From Hygrocybe punicea (lineage: Eukaryota > Basidiomycota > Agaricomycetes > Agaricales > Hygrophoraceae), in NCBI GenBank assembly GCA_963556145.1, contig OY744464.1, positions 7,725,508 to 7,789,507 of the forward strand: a stretch of 64,000 bases of DNA, read 5' to 3'. The number at the start of each line of letters is the position of its first letter. Within the stretch, counting starts at the first letter, position 1. Positions 35,601-46,953 of this stretch are shown piece by piece. A program made the translations under genes and the position numbers. Below the pieces are notes generated by a model, which ran no database searches, had not been told where the DNA came from, and worked only from the letters and a program-made list of their open reading frames with translations.

Positions 35601-36404
35601 ATTTCTGCGATCAGCTCACTTCCCTTGCCCAGGAATTGATGCGAATGATTGATCAGGCGGAAACTCCCTTTCCGTCTACTTCCAATATCAACTCTTCCTC
35701 AGAATTCTCAACTGGCGCTAATTTTATCAGGTCCGAGTCAAAGGTTGCTGGTTCACTTCAGGGTACAAAGCGGAAACATTCTGAATACATCATGGCTCCT
35801 TCACCCGAGAAAAAACAGAAGAGGATGAAAAGCTACGGAATTTTCTAGTATACTTGTTTTTGATACCATTAATGCATTCGAAACTTCGAGTTCAGAATTT
35901 GTTATGCCCCACATCTTCGCCAAACCAAATGCATTGTGTTCAAACCGACACGTCGCGCTCGAACTCACCTACCCTGACCACCCCTCTCGCCACTAGCTCG
36001 AATCAACGTGCCGTGATGGACACATCTGCCCAGTCTCACCTCCGGCCACTGGCCCGCCACACTCCAACCAGCGTGTTTTGCTCGGACCAACCTGTCACGC
36101 TCAAAAGCACCTGCCCTACCTGCCCAACTGGCCTGCCGTGCTTTCGCGTTTGCCCATCCTCACTGTTAGCCAACCAAGTTTGAGTGATGCGGTCCCTGCT
36201 TGTGCACATGTGGGTAGCGCTCGCTGGGGGGCGGTTTGAGGCAGAGAAGGCGGGTGTTGCGCGAGGCTTGAAAGCCGAGTTTATTTTCATTATTTTTATT
36301 TTGGAACGTTCAAGATCATCTAAGATCTTGTATCTATTTTGGGTTTATTGATCTGATGGGATCTTGTTCTGCAAAAGGCAGGTCATTGGGTCTGCTCTAC
36401 CTCC
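32666..36404. mobile_element. MULE (Mutator-like element), 3,739 bp, with long TIRs
   Basis: Terminal inverted repeats of ~280 bp (32666-32945 and 36125-36404) start GGAGGTAGAGCAGACCC. By eye they differ at only a scatter of positions. The 9-bp target duplication CAGATCTTG lies at 32657-32665 and 36405-36413, the size expected for Mutator-like elements. Removing the insert and one duplicate restores the Plavaka tail (ETDL then DGWTDNDEDESSND). The one gene inside is the transposase. Confidence 0.93.
33072..35848 (+). pseudogene. MULE transposase with SWIM zinc finger, four nonsense codons
   Basis: The start is taken at the ATG at 33072 (MASRSKISRSGKPRPAQ). The DDE-type core includes WKYGHQSQIILDGTFGICD (first Asp), ALVAITDTDLMERGALL (second) and CKFHLRQSWR (start of the third region). 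The SWIM finger CTCPDFAQCNGACKH matches CxCx(n)CxH. The C-terminus is acidic and then basic (KRKHSEYIMAPSPEKKQKR). The frame is broken by TGA at 33543-33545, TGA at 33771-33773, TAA at 33888-33890 and TGA at 34392-34394. Each fits one C-to-T or G-to-A change from Arg, Arg, Gln and Trp codons. A frame change near 35130 is either a small intron or an indel. It cannot make full-length protein. Confidence 0.9.
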
Positions 36405-36519
36405 CAGATCTTGATGGTTGGACAGACAATGATGAGGATGAATCCAGCAACGATGATATGCTACCGGGTGTTTATGATATGTACGGTGACGAAGCAGTGG
36501 AGTTGGATTATGAGAATTA
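36405..36519 (+). pseudogene. Plavaka transposase, last exon tail after the MULE
   Basis: Downstream of the MULE the Plavaka frame continues as an acidic tail (DGWTDNDEDESSND, LPGVYDMYGDEAVELD) and ends with TAG at 36517-36519. This fixes the 3' end of the split transposase gene. Confidence 0.8.
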
Positions 36520-37411
36520 GACAATTAATCATTCAACAAAGTGTGTCACTGTCAAAGGCACGACTTGTCAGACCAAAGCCTATGAACCTGACTCCAGTCA
36601 CCATTGTACACCAAACCATCACGTCAACACCAACTCCCTCATATCTCATATCAACAATGATGCCCAATGGCCAGTGCAACCCCATAGGTGAACTATCTTA
36701 TCCAACTTGAAGCTTATTACTTAACCACTGGATTGACAGGATGACCCCCAGCACCTCAATACAAGCCATTGACACCACACTGCAGAGTGAGCAGGAACAC
36801 AAGCCAACGACACACCTGAGGAGTGCTAGGAATGAGATGCCCAAATGAAAGAGAGGGAACGCACCCCCCGCTGCAGCGAAACCGTTTTTTTATTTTTTAT
36901 TTTTTGCTTCATTCTACCCTAATAATGCCTCAAGCCATGATTAAGCCACCTTTGGACACCCTCAGGGACGTGCAACCGGGACGCTGGTGCATAACGACAC
37001 GGACGAATGGACCGAGTAGAAGGCGGGCACAAACCAGGAACGCATCGGGCGAGAAGGAGTGGTGGGATGGCTGTATCATCCCCCGCTGCAAGAAAGCAGG
37101 TTTCTTTGAATATATAAGGTGCAATGCTAATACCTACTAGCCGAAAACGTCAAATGCTGAACTGCAAGCACAGCTATGTGCTCACACAGGAACTAGCATT
37201 CTGAGGTTTGTTTTATTACATTATTATTTATTAACCACCGAATGCCTGACCCTGATGCATACTGCACTACGGGATGCCCACAACAATGCTGGACGTGGGC
37301 GTGGTGATGACACGACAGATGCGACAATGACAAAGCACAAGGCAAGTGCACAGCGAATCCAGTTGAACTGAGGTGATGTATTCTCAACACATTTACTTAT
37401 TTTCTATATTA
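36520..37411. other. Sequence downstream of Plavaka, no supported gene
   Basis: This probably contains the Plavaka 3' end, but I could not match a terminal inverted repeat to the left side. The 105-codon frame at 36823-37140 has no recognisable domain. CCCCCGCTGCARSRAA occurs twice (near 36865 and 37080). Confidence 0.35.
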
Positions 37412-38184
37412 CAGCCGTTTCTGATGATGTTGGCACTAACTGAAATTTTTTGAGTTTAAGAAATTTTAAAGTGATTAAGCAATAACTTGTGAAATACTGC
37501 ACAGATTAATATGGTTATAGAGGGAAAGTTGTACTATTTCTGAATAGCTATCAGCTCCTGTAATTACATTTGGATAATATTTAGTGGATGATGAGCTGTA
37601 GATAAAATAAGGAGTAAACTACTCCTTTTTCACAACCAACATGATATTGTCAAAAGATGGCATCAAATGAGCTCCTATGAAGAAATTTGTAGGGAGAAAG
37701 TTGTTTATTTTTTCAAGGGCTAGAAGTACATATACCGTGTTTTTCTTTATTTTTGTTCTTTGAGCCATTATTACATATGTATTATGTTCGTTTACATTGA
37801 AATCAAATACTGCAAAAATCATAAATATTGGCTCAAAGAACAAAAATAAAGAAAAACACGGTATATGTACTTCTAGCCCTTGAAAAAATAAACAACTTTC
37901 TCCCTACAAATTTCTTCATAGGAGCTCATTTGATGCCATCTTTTGACAATATCATGTTGGTTGTGAAAAAGGAGTAGTTTACTCCTTATTTTATCTACAG
38001 CTCATCATCCACTAAATATTATCCAAATGTAATTACAGGAGCTGATAGCTATTCAGAAATAGTACAACTTTCCCTCTATAACCATATTAATCTGTGCAGT
38101 ATTTCACAAGTTATTGCTTAATCACTTTAAAATTTCTTAAACTCAAAAAATTTCAGTTAGTGCCAACATCATCAGAAACGGCTG
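37412..38184. mobile_element. Foldback MITE with 355-bp inverted arms and TA duplication
   Basis: The arms 37412-37766 and 37830-38184 are reverse complements of equal length, with no mismatch that I can find, around a 63-bp loop. Termini are CAGCCGTTTCTG; TA flanks at 37410-37411 and 38185-38186. A diverged relative is at 29645-30175. There is no coding capacity; frames inside mirror each other. Confidence 0.92.
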
Positions 38185-38596
38185 TAATGGGGTGGATAAG
38201 TTTGCAGGCACACTATGGGGTGACGTGGTGGAGACATTAGAGGCAGTGCGTGGTTTTTTACCGCAATACAACATAATTTCAATGGATCCAGATGCTGGAC
38301 ATCGGTATTGCGATTGTGGATGGCACCTGTGGGCATCATAATTGCATTACAACGTGTACTTGCTGTGAGGGTGGCATCTCAATGTGCACTCATGGAATCC
38401 TCCGGGTTGTAGTGAGGCTACAGAGACCGCTATCAACCAGATATTCTACACCTATTAGTCCTTTCCGAGTCAGATGTTATTGATCAATGATTGCTCACAT
38501 CATTCTTTCTACCTTGGTCCCCTCATCGTCAGCACTGGTATTTGGGGAATACTCAATCATGGTCCAATTACTCGTTCTCTCCTGCATTATACTTTC

Positions 38597-38986
38597 TCAA
38601 CTGATCCGTCTTTGTAATATTTGCCACTCACCACTAGCACAATATGGCGAGGAAGAGCCCCAATCTGCCTGAAACATACCTGGAACACCCTGCCAGTCAT
38701 CATCTGGGACTTGGCATGCAAGCATCTCTGCTTGGCGGCATTCATTGATCCAGTTGACCTGGTAAGTGGCCACCGATTCAATCAACCTCCAATTATCTTC
38801 TTCCAAACAGGACAGCTTCTCCTTTGCTTCTGCCAGTGCTTGTTCGAGAGCCATTATCGTCGTTTTGTTGGTCCTTTGTTCACCTGAATTGAACTTGTTT
38901 TCGAAATTATTGGTTTGAAGTAAGTGACTTTGTGTACTGCATTCAGCCTGCACACCAATGCTGATGTAAGTTGGGTCTTGGTGCAA
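38597..38986 (-). CDS. Possible exon of a coiled-coil protein
   Basis: A 129-codon frame contains a convincing helical stretch, ALEQALAEAKEKLSCLEEDN, followed by WRLIESVATYQVNW and NECRQAEMLACQV, with coiled-coil heptad spacing. No family is recognised and no start or splice partners can be confirmed. It could be a fragment of a longer gene broken by the neighbouring insertions. Confidence 0.35.
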   Translation of the reverse strand: MHQDPTYISIGVQAECSTQSHLLQTNNFENKFNSGEQRTNKTTIMALEQALAEAKEKLSCLEEDNWRLIESVATYQVNWINECRQAEMLACQVPDDDWQGVPGMFQADWGSSSPYCASGEWQILQRRIS

Positions 38987-39549
38987 ACAATTGACAAGAT
39001 CAGTTGAGTTAGTTCTGAGAAATGAGTTCTCCTATTAGCCCCGCAGGAGACCGACCGATGTACTCACGATTTCCTTGATATTCTCGCAGCATTAGAAGTA
39101 GGATCTTGTGAATTTGGCCCCCAATGTCTACATAAAAGTGACGTTATGCTCCGAATTTCACTGAAGGGCAGCAAGATTCTTACTGTTTGTGGGGACTAGT
39201 CCAACCTGTTTTAGAGTGAGTGGGTGTCTGTTGCATCTCATCCAGTCGATGTCAGTGGTACCTTTTCACAAGCCACGACTTGGAGCCCTGGATATATTCG
39301 GTACACTGCCGCACATGCCGTCATAGATGCCGGCCATCGCCATGCCCCCTGTTGGATGAGTGTGCCTGGGTAAATATCAATATTAGTGGCTGCCGTAACG
39401 GCAAATATCGGCGAACCATCATGGTGGGGCTTGGAAGTCAGTGGAAACCCGTGGCAGCCTAACCGCTGCGATAAAAGGATTCAGAGCTCTGGTTGTTGAC
39501 TTCTCAGAACTCCTCCAGTCACATCCTACAACAACACTGACTCCCCACT
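38987..39549. other. Upstream region of the DUF6698 gene
   Basis: No gene is supported. A possible promoter lies immediately upstream of 39550 (GCGATAAAAGGATTC near 39466). Confidence 0.3.
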
Positions 39550-40961
39550 ATGTCGGACGAAGAGAATCAGCCATCATCTGATACTCGCAAGCGCTCCAGT
39601 GCACTCGAACTGGGACCAAGGAGGAAAGTGTTTGTTTCCCCGACTCTTACGCAGCTCCTGTTTTCTTCTGATAATGTGCATATGTCAGCTGCACTACCAA
39701 CCTGTTGGTACATCATGGTCACCATTTCTGCCGAACAGTGCACGCTTTGTGCAATATCCAGGCTCTGTTGACTAATGGTATCTTGCGAACGGTGGAGTTG
39801 GCGGATCAGCCAGTGGAGGACTTTACAACTGAGTGACTTGATTATTATTAAAGATTTCTTGTTCTTATTTGATTCCAGGGAAAGGCGGGAACATCAGATA
39901 TTCCAAGAGCTTTTGAAGTCTGTGCCAGGGCTTGAAGAATGTCTCACGACAGGCTCGGATGATGAGGTGACTATTGTCGCCGATTTAGTCAGTCTCCTTT
40001 CTCCAAAATTATTCATAACCTAGACTAGAAACTAATTAGTTTGCTTAGATTCGAAAGGGGGCTTCAGGTGCTAGAGGTGACGATATGAAGAGCCTCAAAG
40101 GTCCTATTTTAGATTGGATCACACCCAAAGGCCAAGCCCTGGTCCCTCCCCTTTCCCGAAATGTCAAGATTGATTGAGGATTCCATCATGAACGAACTGG
40201 AGTGCTGCTCTGTCCCGCTGGTCTGGACTGGACCAACCTAGAGTTAGTGGTTGCTATACCTTGACACCAATGTTCTGACTTCACGCAGAATCAGGGAGAA
40301 GCTGAAGAGCAGAGAGATGGCAGTCAGCGGAGACCAATGGCCGATTTTTCTCTATGCTGGTTACACTTATGATCCCGAAGATCCATGGAATGGGCTCCTT
40401 CGAAGCCCCCTTTTAGTAGTTGTGAGTGTCACGTTTTTGCTGTCAAGCCATTATCTCATAACTCCCTTTATAGGCATTCAAACATATTTTTACGTTGCCA
40501 AGCTCTGTCGATAAGGAGCCCAAAGCAACTCGCTCAGGGAATGCTCGCATTCACGGAATGAAACGTACAACTGCAGCATCTATTGCCTACATCGCTACCC
40601 AGGTGCGTTTAGTTTTATTTTGGCTTGCAATGGAGGGTCTTATACTCCATCACTAGGTTCGGTTTGCATTATGCTCCTCCCCAGTCTTCTCTCGAACGGA
40701 TACGGTCACCGACTCCGAGCAATTTTATAACAGCATTCTGGAACTCCTCAATGACCCTGAAGAGAAACTGGAGGTATCACATGGTGGAATCGGTATGTGG
40801 CACCCCCTTGGGCCTTTCAATATAGATCCTGAAATTTCATAATTATTAGTCAAGTGTTCCCCAGCTACTCGTCAGCACAATGTCCTGTTTGTAAAGATAG
40901 TGCCCTGTTGAGGATTAAGGAGAAACAGGCCGCCCTGAGAGCAGCTGAGGCAAATAGATAG
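39550..40961 (+). pseudogene. DUF6698-family protein with one nonsense codon
   Basis: DUF6698 proteins are an expanded family of unknown function in mushroom-forming fungi. Exon 1 starts at 39550 (MSDEENQPSSDTRKRSSA). Later exons encode CRTVHALCNIQALLTNGI and VEDFTTEERREHQIF (across the intron that ends at 39879), then KSVPGLEECLTTGSDDE, KSLKGPILDWITPKGQA, PPLSRNVKID, GFHHERTGVLLCPAGLDW, GDQWPIFLYAGYTYDP, AFKHIFTLPSSVDKEPK, RSGNARIHGMKRTTAAS and VFPSYSSAQCPV. The stop is TAG at 40959-40961. Introns are short and GT-AG. TGA at 40175-40177 lies between KID and GFHH, where the family has Arg (CGA to TGA), so the copy is inactive unless the codon is an error. Confidence 0.8.
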
Positions 40962-42817
40962 ACACCTCTCCTCGAAGCTAAACCATTACCAATATGAACA
41001 TTTCTTGCTATGCACATAGCTTCCAGACAGATAAGCTAAAGCCCAACCACAATGTCAATCGAGTCCAATTGTGCAATTCAGTCCGTGCACCTTAAATTCT
41101 GATGCTGTAGACAGTATCTAGCCCACTTTGTGTGTTTATATCGCATTGGCAAATGATCAACAACAGCATAAATTATTGTCTGCTTATTGCCATGAAGATG
41201 ATCATTCTGGTAAGTTATTGCAATGAGGGACGTACTTTGTATATTCTGCCATATAGATCATTCTCACACCTGAGGCCAAAATTGTCATCAGCATGATGAT
41301 GACATAACCTTGCATATCAAGCTGATACTGCATTATTGTTTGTGTATGGCTTGTGTAGACGGTAAAAAAGATCTACAGAACCACCCTTTATAAACCTAGG
41401 TACTGGAGAAGATAGATTGCAATTCGGATTATAGTTCACCATGATTACAACACATTGTGAACTTACATCAAGTTGATTCATATGGTGCCCAGCATAACGG
41501 CTATAACCGATTACTTTGTCATGCCTAAATGACATGACTTAGTAACATCATATAGAGTCTCAACACAGTTCAGATATTTGTAAATTTCAACATCTCCATC
41601 AGCCTATATATGGCTATATCAATTCATTTATCAAAATGATACATATTCTGCACATTCTATTTATTTTCAAGCCATATAAAGCCTCGTCAATCCAACATTG
41701 TTTCCCTGATGTAGTACCTGCCAGATTACAATCCTCAAATACCGAACAATTATTCTTCCATCGCCCGGGGGTGTTTTGCAGCCACGTCCGGATTTCCGTC
41801 AAAATACACAAGTCCTGTCCAATTGGGCAACTTACCGGCAAACCTCAGTGTCTCTTGAGTGCAGTTACTAGATATTCTTAACCCGGAGTAGCAAGAAACA
41901 TACGGCATACACAAGACAACCCATTTGGACAGAGTTAACCTCATCCCCATAACCCTCCTCTGTTCGCAACAGACTTTCCGATTCACACACCCTATCTTGT
42001 AGAAGGCTCCGAGATCCAGCAGTTTTGACACCGGCTCAAGGCCCTGTCTTCCAACCACTTTTTCAATCACATCATCCCACCGAACTGCCCCCTCTTCACA
42101 ATCCTGGAAACGTGCATTGGGCTGTCAAAACCCTGGCCAGTAAGAAGCGTCATGTGTCTTTTGCGCGTGTTTGCGTCCTGTCTGGTTCCGTGGGTCGAGT
42201 AAGACTGATTCGACAGAGACCCAACTAGAGGACTCGGATTTATCTGAAAGAGACTTGGATCCTTGAAGGTTGTCAACACATGGTGCATATTCTACTAGTA
42301 GGAGATCAGTTGAGATGGAAAACATGGAACCAATACAAAGCTGCAATAGGACATATGCACCAGGTGTTCATCTAGTTCGTCCCTCCACTCTTCCGAAGCC
42401 CAGGTGTTCACCAACACGGTCTCTCGGAACATCATGCATGCCCATCGCAGCCACATGTGCGTATTGATTCTGACAGTTGTTGCAATGCAGAAACTCTGGA
42501 ACAGAACATTAGTAGCTCATATCCAAATGTACTCAACTACTGACTGTACTATCTCAAGCGACCCATCATTCACATTTAGATAATCCATGTTATTCTCTGC
42601 GACCTCCAACCGATACCCAGGCCCAACCCACTCAAAATGTCCGTTCCATGGCCAAGTACGATCCTTGCTGAGTCACCTAAGCTTCCAATGGTTGTGACCT
42701 TTTGCTGATGGAGATCCATCCAGTAGGTCCCACAAGTCCTAAAAGACCCACAAAAACCTGACAAGAACCCTTTTTTCCCTTCCCCTACCCTCCCCTCGCA
42801 TCGCCAAGTACATCAAT
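40962..42817. other. Gene-poor stretch
   Basis: Frames on both strands are short and lack recognisable domains. No tandem or inverted repeat was seen by eye. Confidence 0.35.
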
Positions 42818-43375
42818 ATGAACGTCTGCTACAGCGGGTTCACAATGTGGTGCGAAGTCCCCGTCAAGGAGTACTTCGCGCCACTGTCAGCCATCGCCCG
42901 GCGTGTGCAGGAAGTGCAGGAGGAGGTGCAGGAGTGGGAAGGGATCAAGGCCACACGTGTCATCATGACCTCGGACGATGCAACCCCGCATGGTGGGGCG
43001 AGGTGAACGAGATGGGTAGCTCAGGATCGACCAGTCAGAGAATCTGGGAGACATGGGAGATGGTTTGTCACGATTGTGTTTTTTTTTGTTTTTATTCCTG
43101 TTGATAACCCGATGAACGAATGAATGGCCCCTTTTGCCCTGATCAGGTACCCCTCGCTGCTGGATGTGGTCATCCAATCACATAGTGCGGGCTTCGTCGG
43201 GACTGACTGGTCTACGTTTTCCATGGTAAGCAGATTTAACCTTCACTGCCAGTGTCGCCGAGGTAACAAATTGAAGGTGATCACTCTGCAGATGGCGGAT
43301 AAGTGGGTGGCGACATGGCATGACTGTGTCGTGCGATATTTCAAGTGCGGTAGACCAGGTGTGGATGATCACTGA
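42818..43375 (+). pseudogene. C-terminal fragment of an O-fucosyltransferase-like protein
   Basis: The fragment reads FTMWCEVPVKEYFAPLSAIA, RRVQEVQEEVQEWEGIK and RVIMTSDD, then after a small indel frame change NPAWWGEVNEMG. The next exon (from 43147) gives YPSLLDVVIQSHSAGFVGTD and WSTFSM, and the last ends with RPGVDDH at 43375. The order V/IMTSDE - WW - GxGFVGTDRSTFS is that of the C-terminal donor-binding half of GDP-fucose protein O-fucosyltransferase-like proteins in fungi. The N-terminal half is missing and at least one indel and stop-like change interrupt it, so it is a gene fragment. Confidence 0.6.
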
Positions 43376-44330
43376 TCTTCCTGTTCATTTACATTCTGCT
43401 TGTTTGGTAAATGCAGTCCGGGTCGTGCAGAAAGACACATCTTGGTGTGTTCTGGTTCTGAGGTGGCCCAATCAACACTGATCCTGCCTGCAACCCAAAT
43501 GCATCCAGCCATTATCACATGTAAAACGTCTTGGGTATGTGAGCATATGCTACCAGGGGGGGCACACTGGGATGGAAACGCACTCGTGACGGGCGGGCTG
43601 TGGAAAACATTGACTCTGGTGCTTGGGCTGGAGCGGGCATGGTGCGCGTGCTCAGGTGTGTTGATGGGAGGCTCCTCAGTTGAATGATGTGAGCCAGATT
43701 GACTTGGCGTTACATGTTCATTGACGTGAACCAGTAGCTCCTGGAAGAAGGAGCAAGACGGCGGAGTCATTGCATAGCTCCATGACTGAGAGTTGTCAAG
43801 ACTGAGGTCGTGATGCCGAGCCGTAGTCGTAGACATCATCGGGTCTATCAGGGATGGTCCCTGTGTTGTGGCTGCTGTTGGTGGTGATGATGGTGGTTCA
43901 TAGTCAGTCAGCGCCAGTTGATTCCCTGCCACCAGTTGTAGGGGGTGGTCGGCCAGAGCTAGATTCTGGTCCCATGGTTGGTTGGGAGGCTGTAGTTGTA
44001 GTATGTGGCAGAAGGGGAGAAAGCTTAGCAACTGTGCTGAGGATGGGTTGGATGGTGAGGGGGCAAGACAGGTTGTCTAGACGTGTGATGGTCCATGTCC
44101 GAGGTGTGTAAGTACTATGAGCACCTGGCAAGGATGATGTGATTCCCTCTGAGTTGATCGGGCTTGTTCGCAGCCCATGGTAGCTTGAAGAGATGTCGAA
44201 ACACACATTCTGATCTCCAGCAGTATAAGCGATAATAAACACATGTCAACCTATGGGTATAAATAGAAACTCACTAGACGGATGCAGATTTTTTGCAGTC
44301 ACACTTTGAAACTATTGGTGCTGTTATCTT
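43376..44330 (-). other. Pro/Ser/Thr-rich open frames, doubtful
   Basis: A 220-codon minus frame (43369-44031) and an overlapping 112-codon frame (43904-44242) are rich in Pro, Ser, Thr and His. Neither has a domain, a convincing start or splice support. It might be a disordered protein exon, but I cannot support a gene. Confidence 0.25.
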
Positions 44331-44333
44331 ACT

Positions 44334-46330
44334 CACACTGGAAAATAAACAATTTCAGTTGTACTGAAAACTAGACCGAAACTAATAGTTTCAATAAATT
44401 AGCTAGCTAAGTTCAAATGGGAATGAAAATCATTAGATTAGGAAGTCCTGGAACTAATATGCAAACTAATGAAATCAGTATTGTTTTCGGAGGTACTACA
44501 ACCGTTTTCGAAAACCTTGCTCGGCTTTTCAATTTGGGTGCAAATAAATAAAATAAATCAAGAAATTCAGTAAAAGAAAAGAAATCGCTCCAGCGTCCTA
44601 CAGCCATCCTTCCACTTGCCTAAAGGTACGTTTAGCTTCCCTATATCATGGCCTACCACTAGGTCAGCTCTGATTCTGAGTTACAGGCACTGGAGCTGCT
44701 GGACGACGGATGGGAGGAAGGGGAGGTTATGGATGTTCTGGGTACGACGAGTGGAGTTTGACATGCCAGAGAGACATTCTAGAGGTCATAGGCTATCAGG
44801 TTAGTGATAATATATCAATAATATCTCATTCTAAAATGTTTCAAATGGACCACGACAACAGCAACAACCTCCCGAGCCACCCCACTGCCACTATGACTCA
44901 GAACCACTAACAACAACCCCCTCGCTACTACACAAGCAACAATGACCACGACGATGGAGAGTAGCTGAGGGGGTGGTGTGCCACTGTGCCCACCTACTGG
45001 CCTAGGCAAGTCCTGACCCTTCCGACCTCTGCTAACTGCTGGCTTGAAACGAGTGGGACAAGGCCCACAAGGGTGGCCTTGACCACTACAATGACTGTTG
45101 AATGACAACAATGATGATTACCACGACTGCTGAATGCAATGGCAAGGCCAACTGAGGAGGACAGATAGGGCTGGAGCAACAGGTTGGGGATTGAGGACGA
45201 GAAGTCCCCGCTTCCTCCCTACTGTCCAGCCCCATCCCTACCCACACCAGCACACCTCGCAAACATGGACAACAGTGTCAATTGACACATGCCCGGCGTT
45301 TGCGAGGTCAGCCGCTACCAGTGTAACTTATGCATTATATTCTTCAAATGAAGCACCTCTTTTTTGTATGGCCCAGAAATTTATCTACATTTCATTTATC
45401 TACGGTTATCGCAAGATAGATCAGTAAGTATGCCTTCGCAGCTTTCCTGTATTTCAGTTTTTTGTTGAGCATGAAAGACATGGAACTGTTCGAGCAACTT
45501 GAGATCTGCCATTTGAAACATTTTAGAATGAGATCTCTGATATTATCACTAACCTGATAGCCTACGACCTCTAGAATGTCTCTCTGGCATGTCAAACTCC
45601 ACTTGTCATACCCAGAACATCCATAACCTCCCCCTCCTCCCATCCATCATCCAGCAGCTCCAGTGCCTGTAACTCAGAATCTGAGCTGACCTAGTGGCAG
45701 ATCATGATATAGGGAAGGTAAATGTACCTTGAGGCAAGTGGAAGGATGGCTGTAGGACGCTGGAGTGATTTCTTTTCTTTTACTGAATTTTTCGATTTAT
45801 TTTATTTATTTGCACCCAAATTGAAACGCCGAGCAAGGTTTTCAAAAACGGTTGTAAAATCAACCTAAACTAAACAATTCAGGTAACCTGAAATGATAAC
45901 TGAAATATTTGTTTTCAGGACTATTGTTAGGATATCCACAACTATTGTTTTCAGTAGTGTCCTGAAACTCAATAGGAAACCTTAGATTTCAGGAGCCCCG
46001 AAGGCATTATTGTTATGAGATTGGGCACCCTGAAATCTAAGGTTTCCTATTGAGTTCCAGGACACTACTGAAAACAATAGTTTTGGATATCCTGACAATA
46101 GTCCCAAAAACAAATATTTCAGTTATCATTTCAGGTTACCTGAATTGTTTAGTTTAGGTTGATTTTAGTACCTCCGAAAACAATACTGATTTCATTAGTT
46201 TGCATATTAGTTCTAGGACTTCCTAATCTAATTATTTTCATTCCCATTTGAGCTTAGCTAGCTAATTTATTGAAACTATTAGTTTCGGTCTAGTTTTCAG
46301 TACAACTGAAATTGTTTATTTTCCAGTGTG
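44334..46330. mobile_element. Large foldback element with ~520-bp arms
   Basis: The left arm, roughly 44334-44850, is inverted at roughly 45500-46330 (right arm, interrupted by a nested insert). Termini are CACACTGGAAAATAAAC / its complement, with a possible 3-bp duplication ACT at 44331-44333 and 46331-46333. Shared inner landmarks are AGCTAGCTAA, GTCCTACAGCCATCC and CATTCTAGAGGT (complement in the right arm). The ~650-bp centre holds no recognised gene. CAC ends plus a 3-bp duplication would fit CACTA/EnSpm-like or Harbinger-like non-autonomous elements; the superfamily is not settled. Confidence 0.75.
45857..46165. mobile_element. 309-bp palindromic MITE nested in the foldback right arm
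   Basis: This element is palindromic over almost its whole length. Ends are AAATCAACCTAAACTAAAC, and TA is duplicated at 45855-45856 and 46166-46167. Its removal makes the host arm (GGTTG-TA-GTACC) match the complement of the left arm at 44497-44510, which proves the insertion. Confidence 0.9.
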
Positions 46331-46653
46331 ACTTGTGAAAATATTGCAGAAACAATTATCTAAAAGTGGTCTTCATACAGAAAATAGAAAATCAAATAAT
46401 TTAGGTCTTTATTGTTTTCATTATTGTGTACATGTATTCAGAAAAGAGAAAACGATGCAAATATTGAGGATTTCTAGACTGATATCTATGTATTTTATTG
46501 TAAGGGCAGAATTTTGGACTATTTGGTCTTTGGATCATCGCCTGGCTTGTGCCTGAATTTCCTGACATCGCAATGCATCATCTGCCTCCTCTGCTGTTAA
46601 ATGTATTCCTTGTAATAAACACCGAACCATTGAGAGGCATGGGTAGAGGAAAA

Positions 46654-46790
46654 TGTTATGTCACGTTGGGCCTTGCACAAGTGACATGTCACAAGTGTTA
46701 TGTCACGTTGGGCCTTGCGCAAGTGACATGTCACAAGTGTTATGTCACATTGGGTCATCCAAACGTGACATAACACTGGTGACATGTGAC
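46654..46790. repeat. 42-bp tandem repeat, about 2.5 units
   Basis: Units start at 46654, 46696 and 46738 with TGTTATGTCACRTTGGG. Each of the first two contains the 12-bp palindrome GTGACATGTCAC. The last unit ends in an inverted copy of the motif. Confidence 0.8.
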
Positions 46791-46953
46791 GTTGCACCGT
46801 CTTGACACAAGTGTTATATATTTATGATTTATTCCACATATCACCTTTTTAGGCACATTCAACAAAGCCTATTTCCGCCGTGTAGAACGTCGCAAGGGTT
46901 GACTGCTTGTGGTAATGCAAATTGTGAGCTGCATCCCCACAAACGGGATAGCT

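Noticed and set aside
37619..37843. 74-codon minus ORF resembling the 65-codon ORF at 29925-30122
   Set aside because: The similarity reflects two copies of the same foldback MITE, not a protein family.
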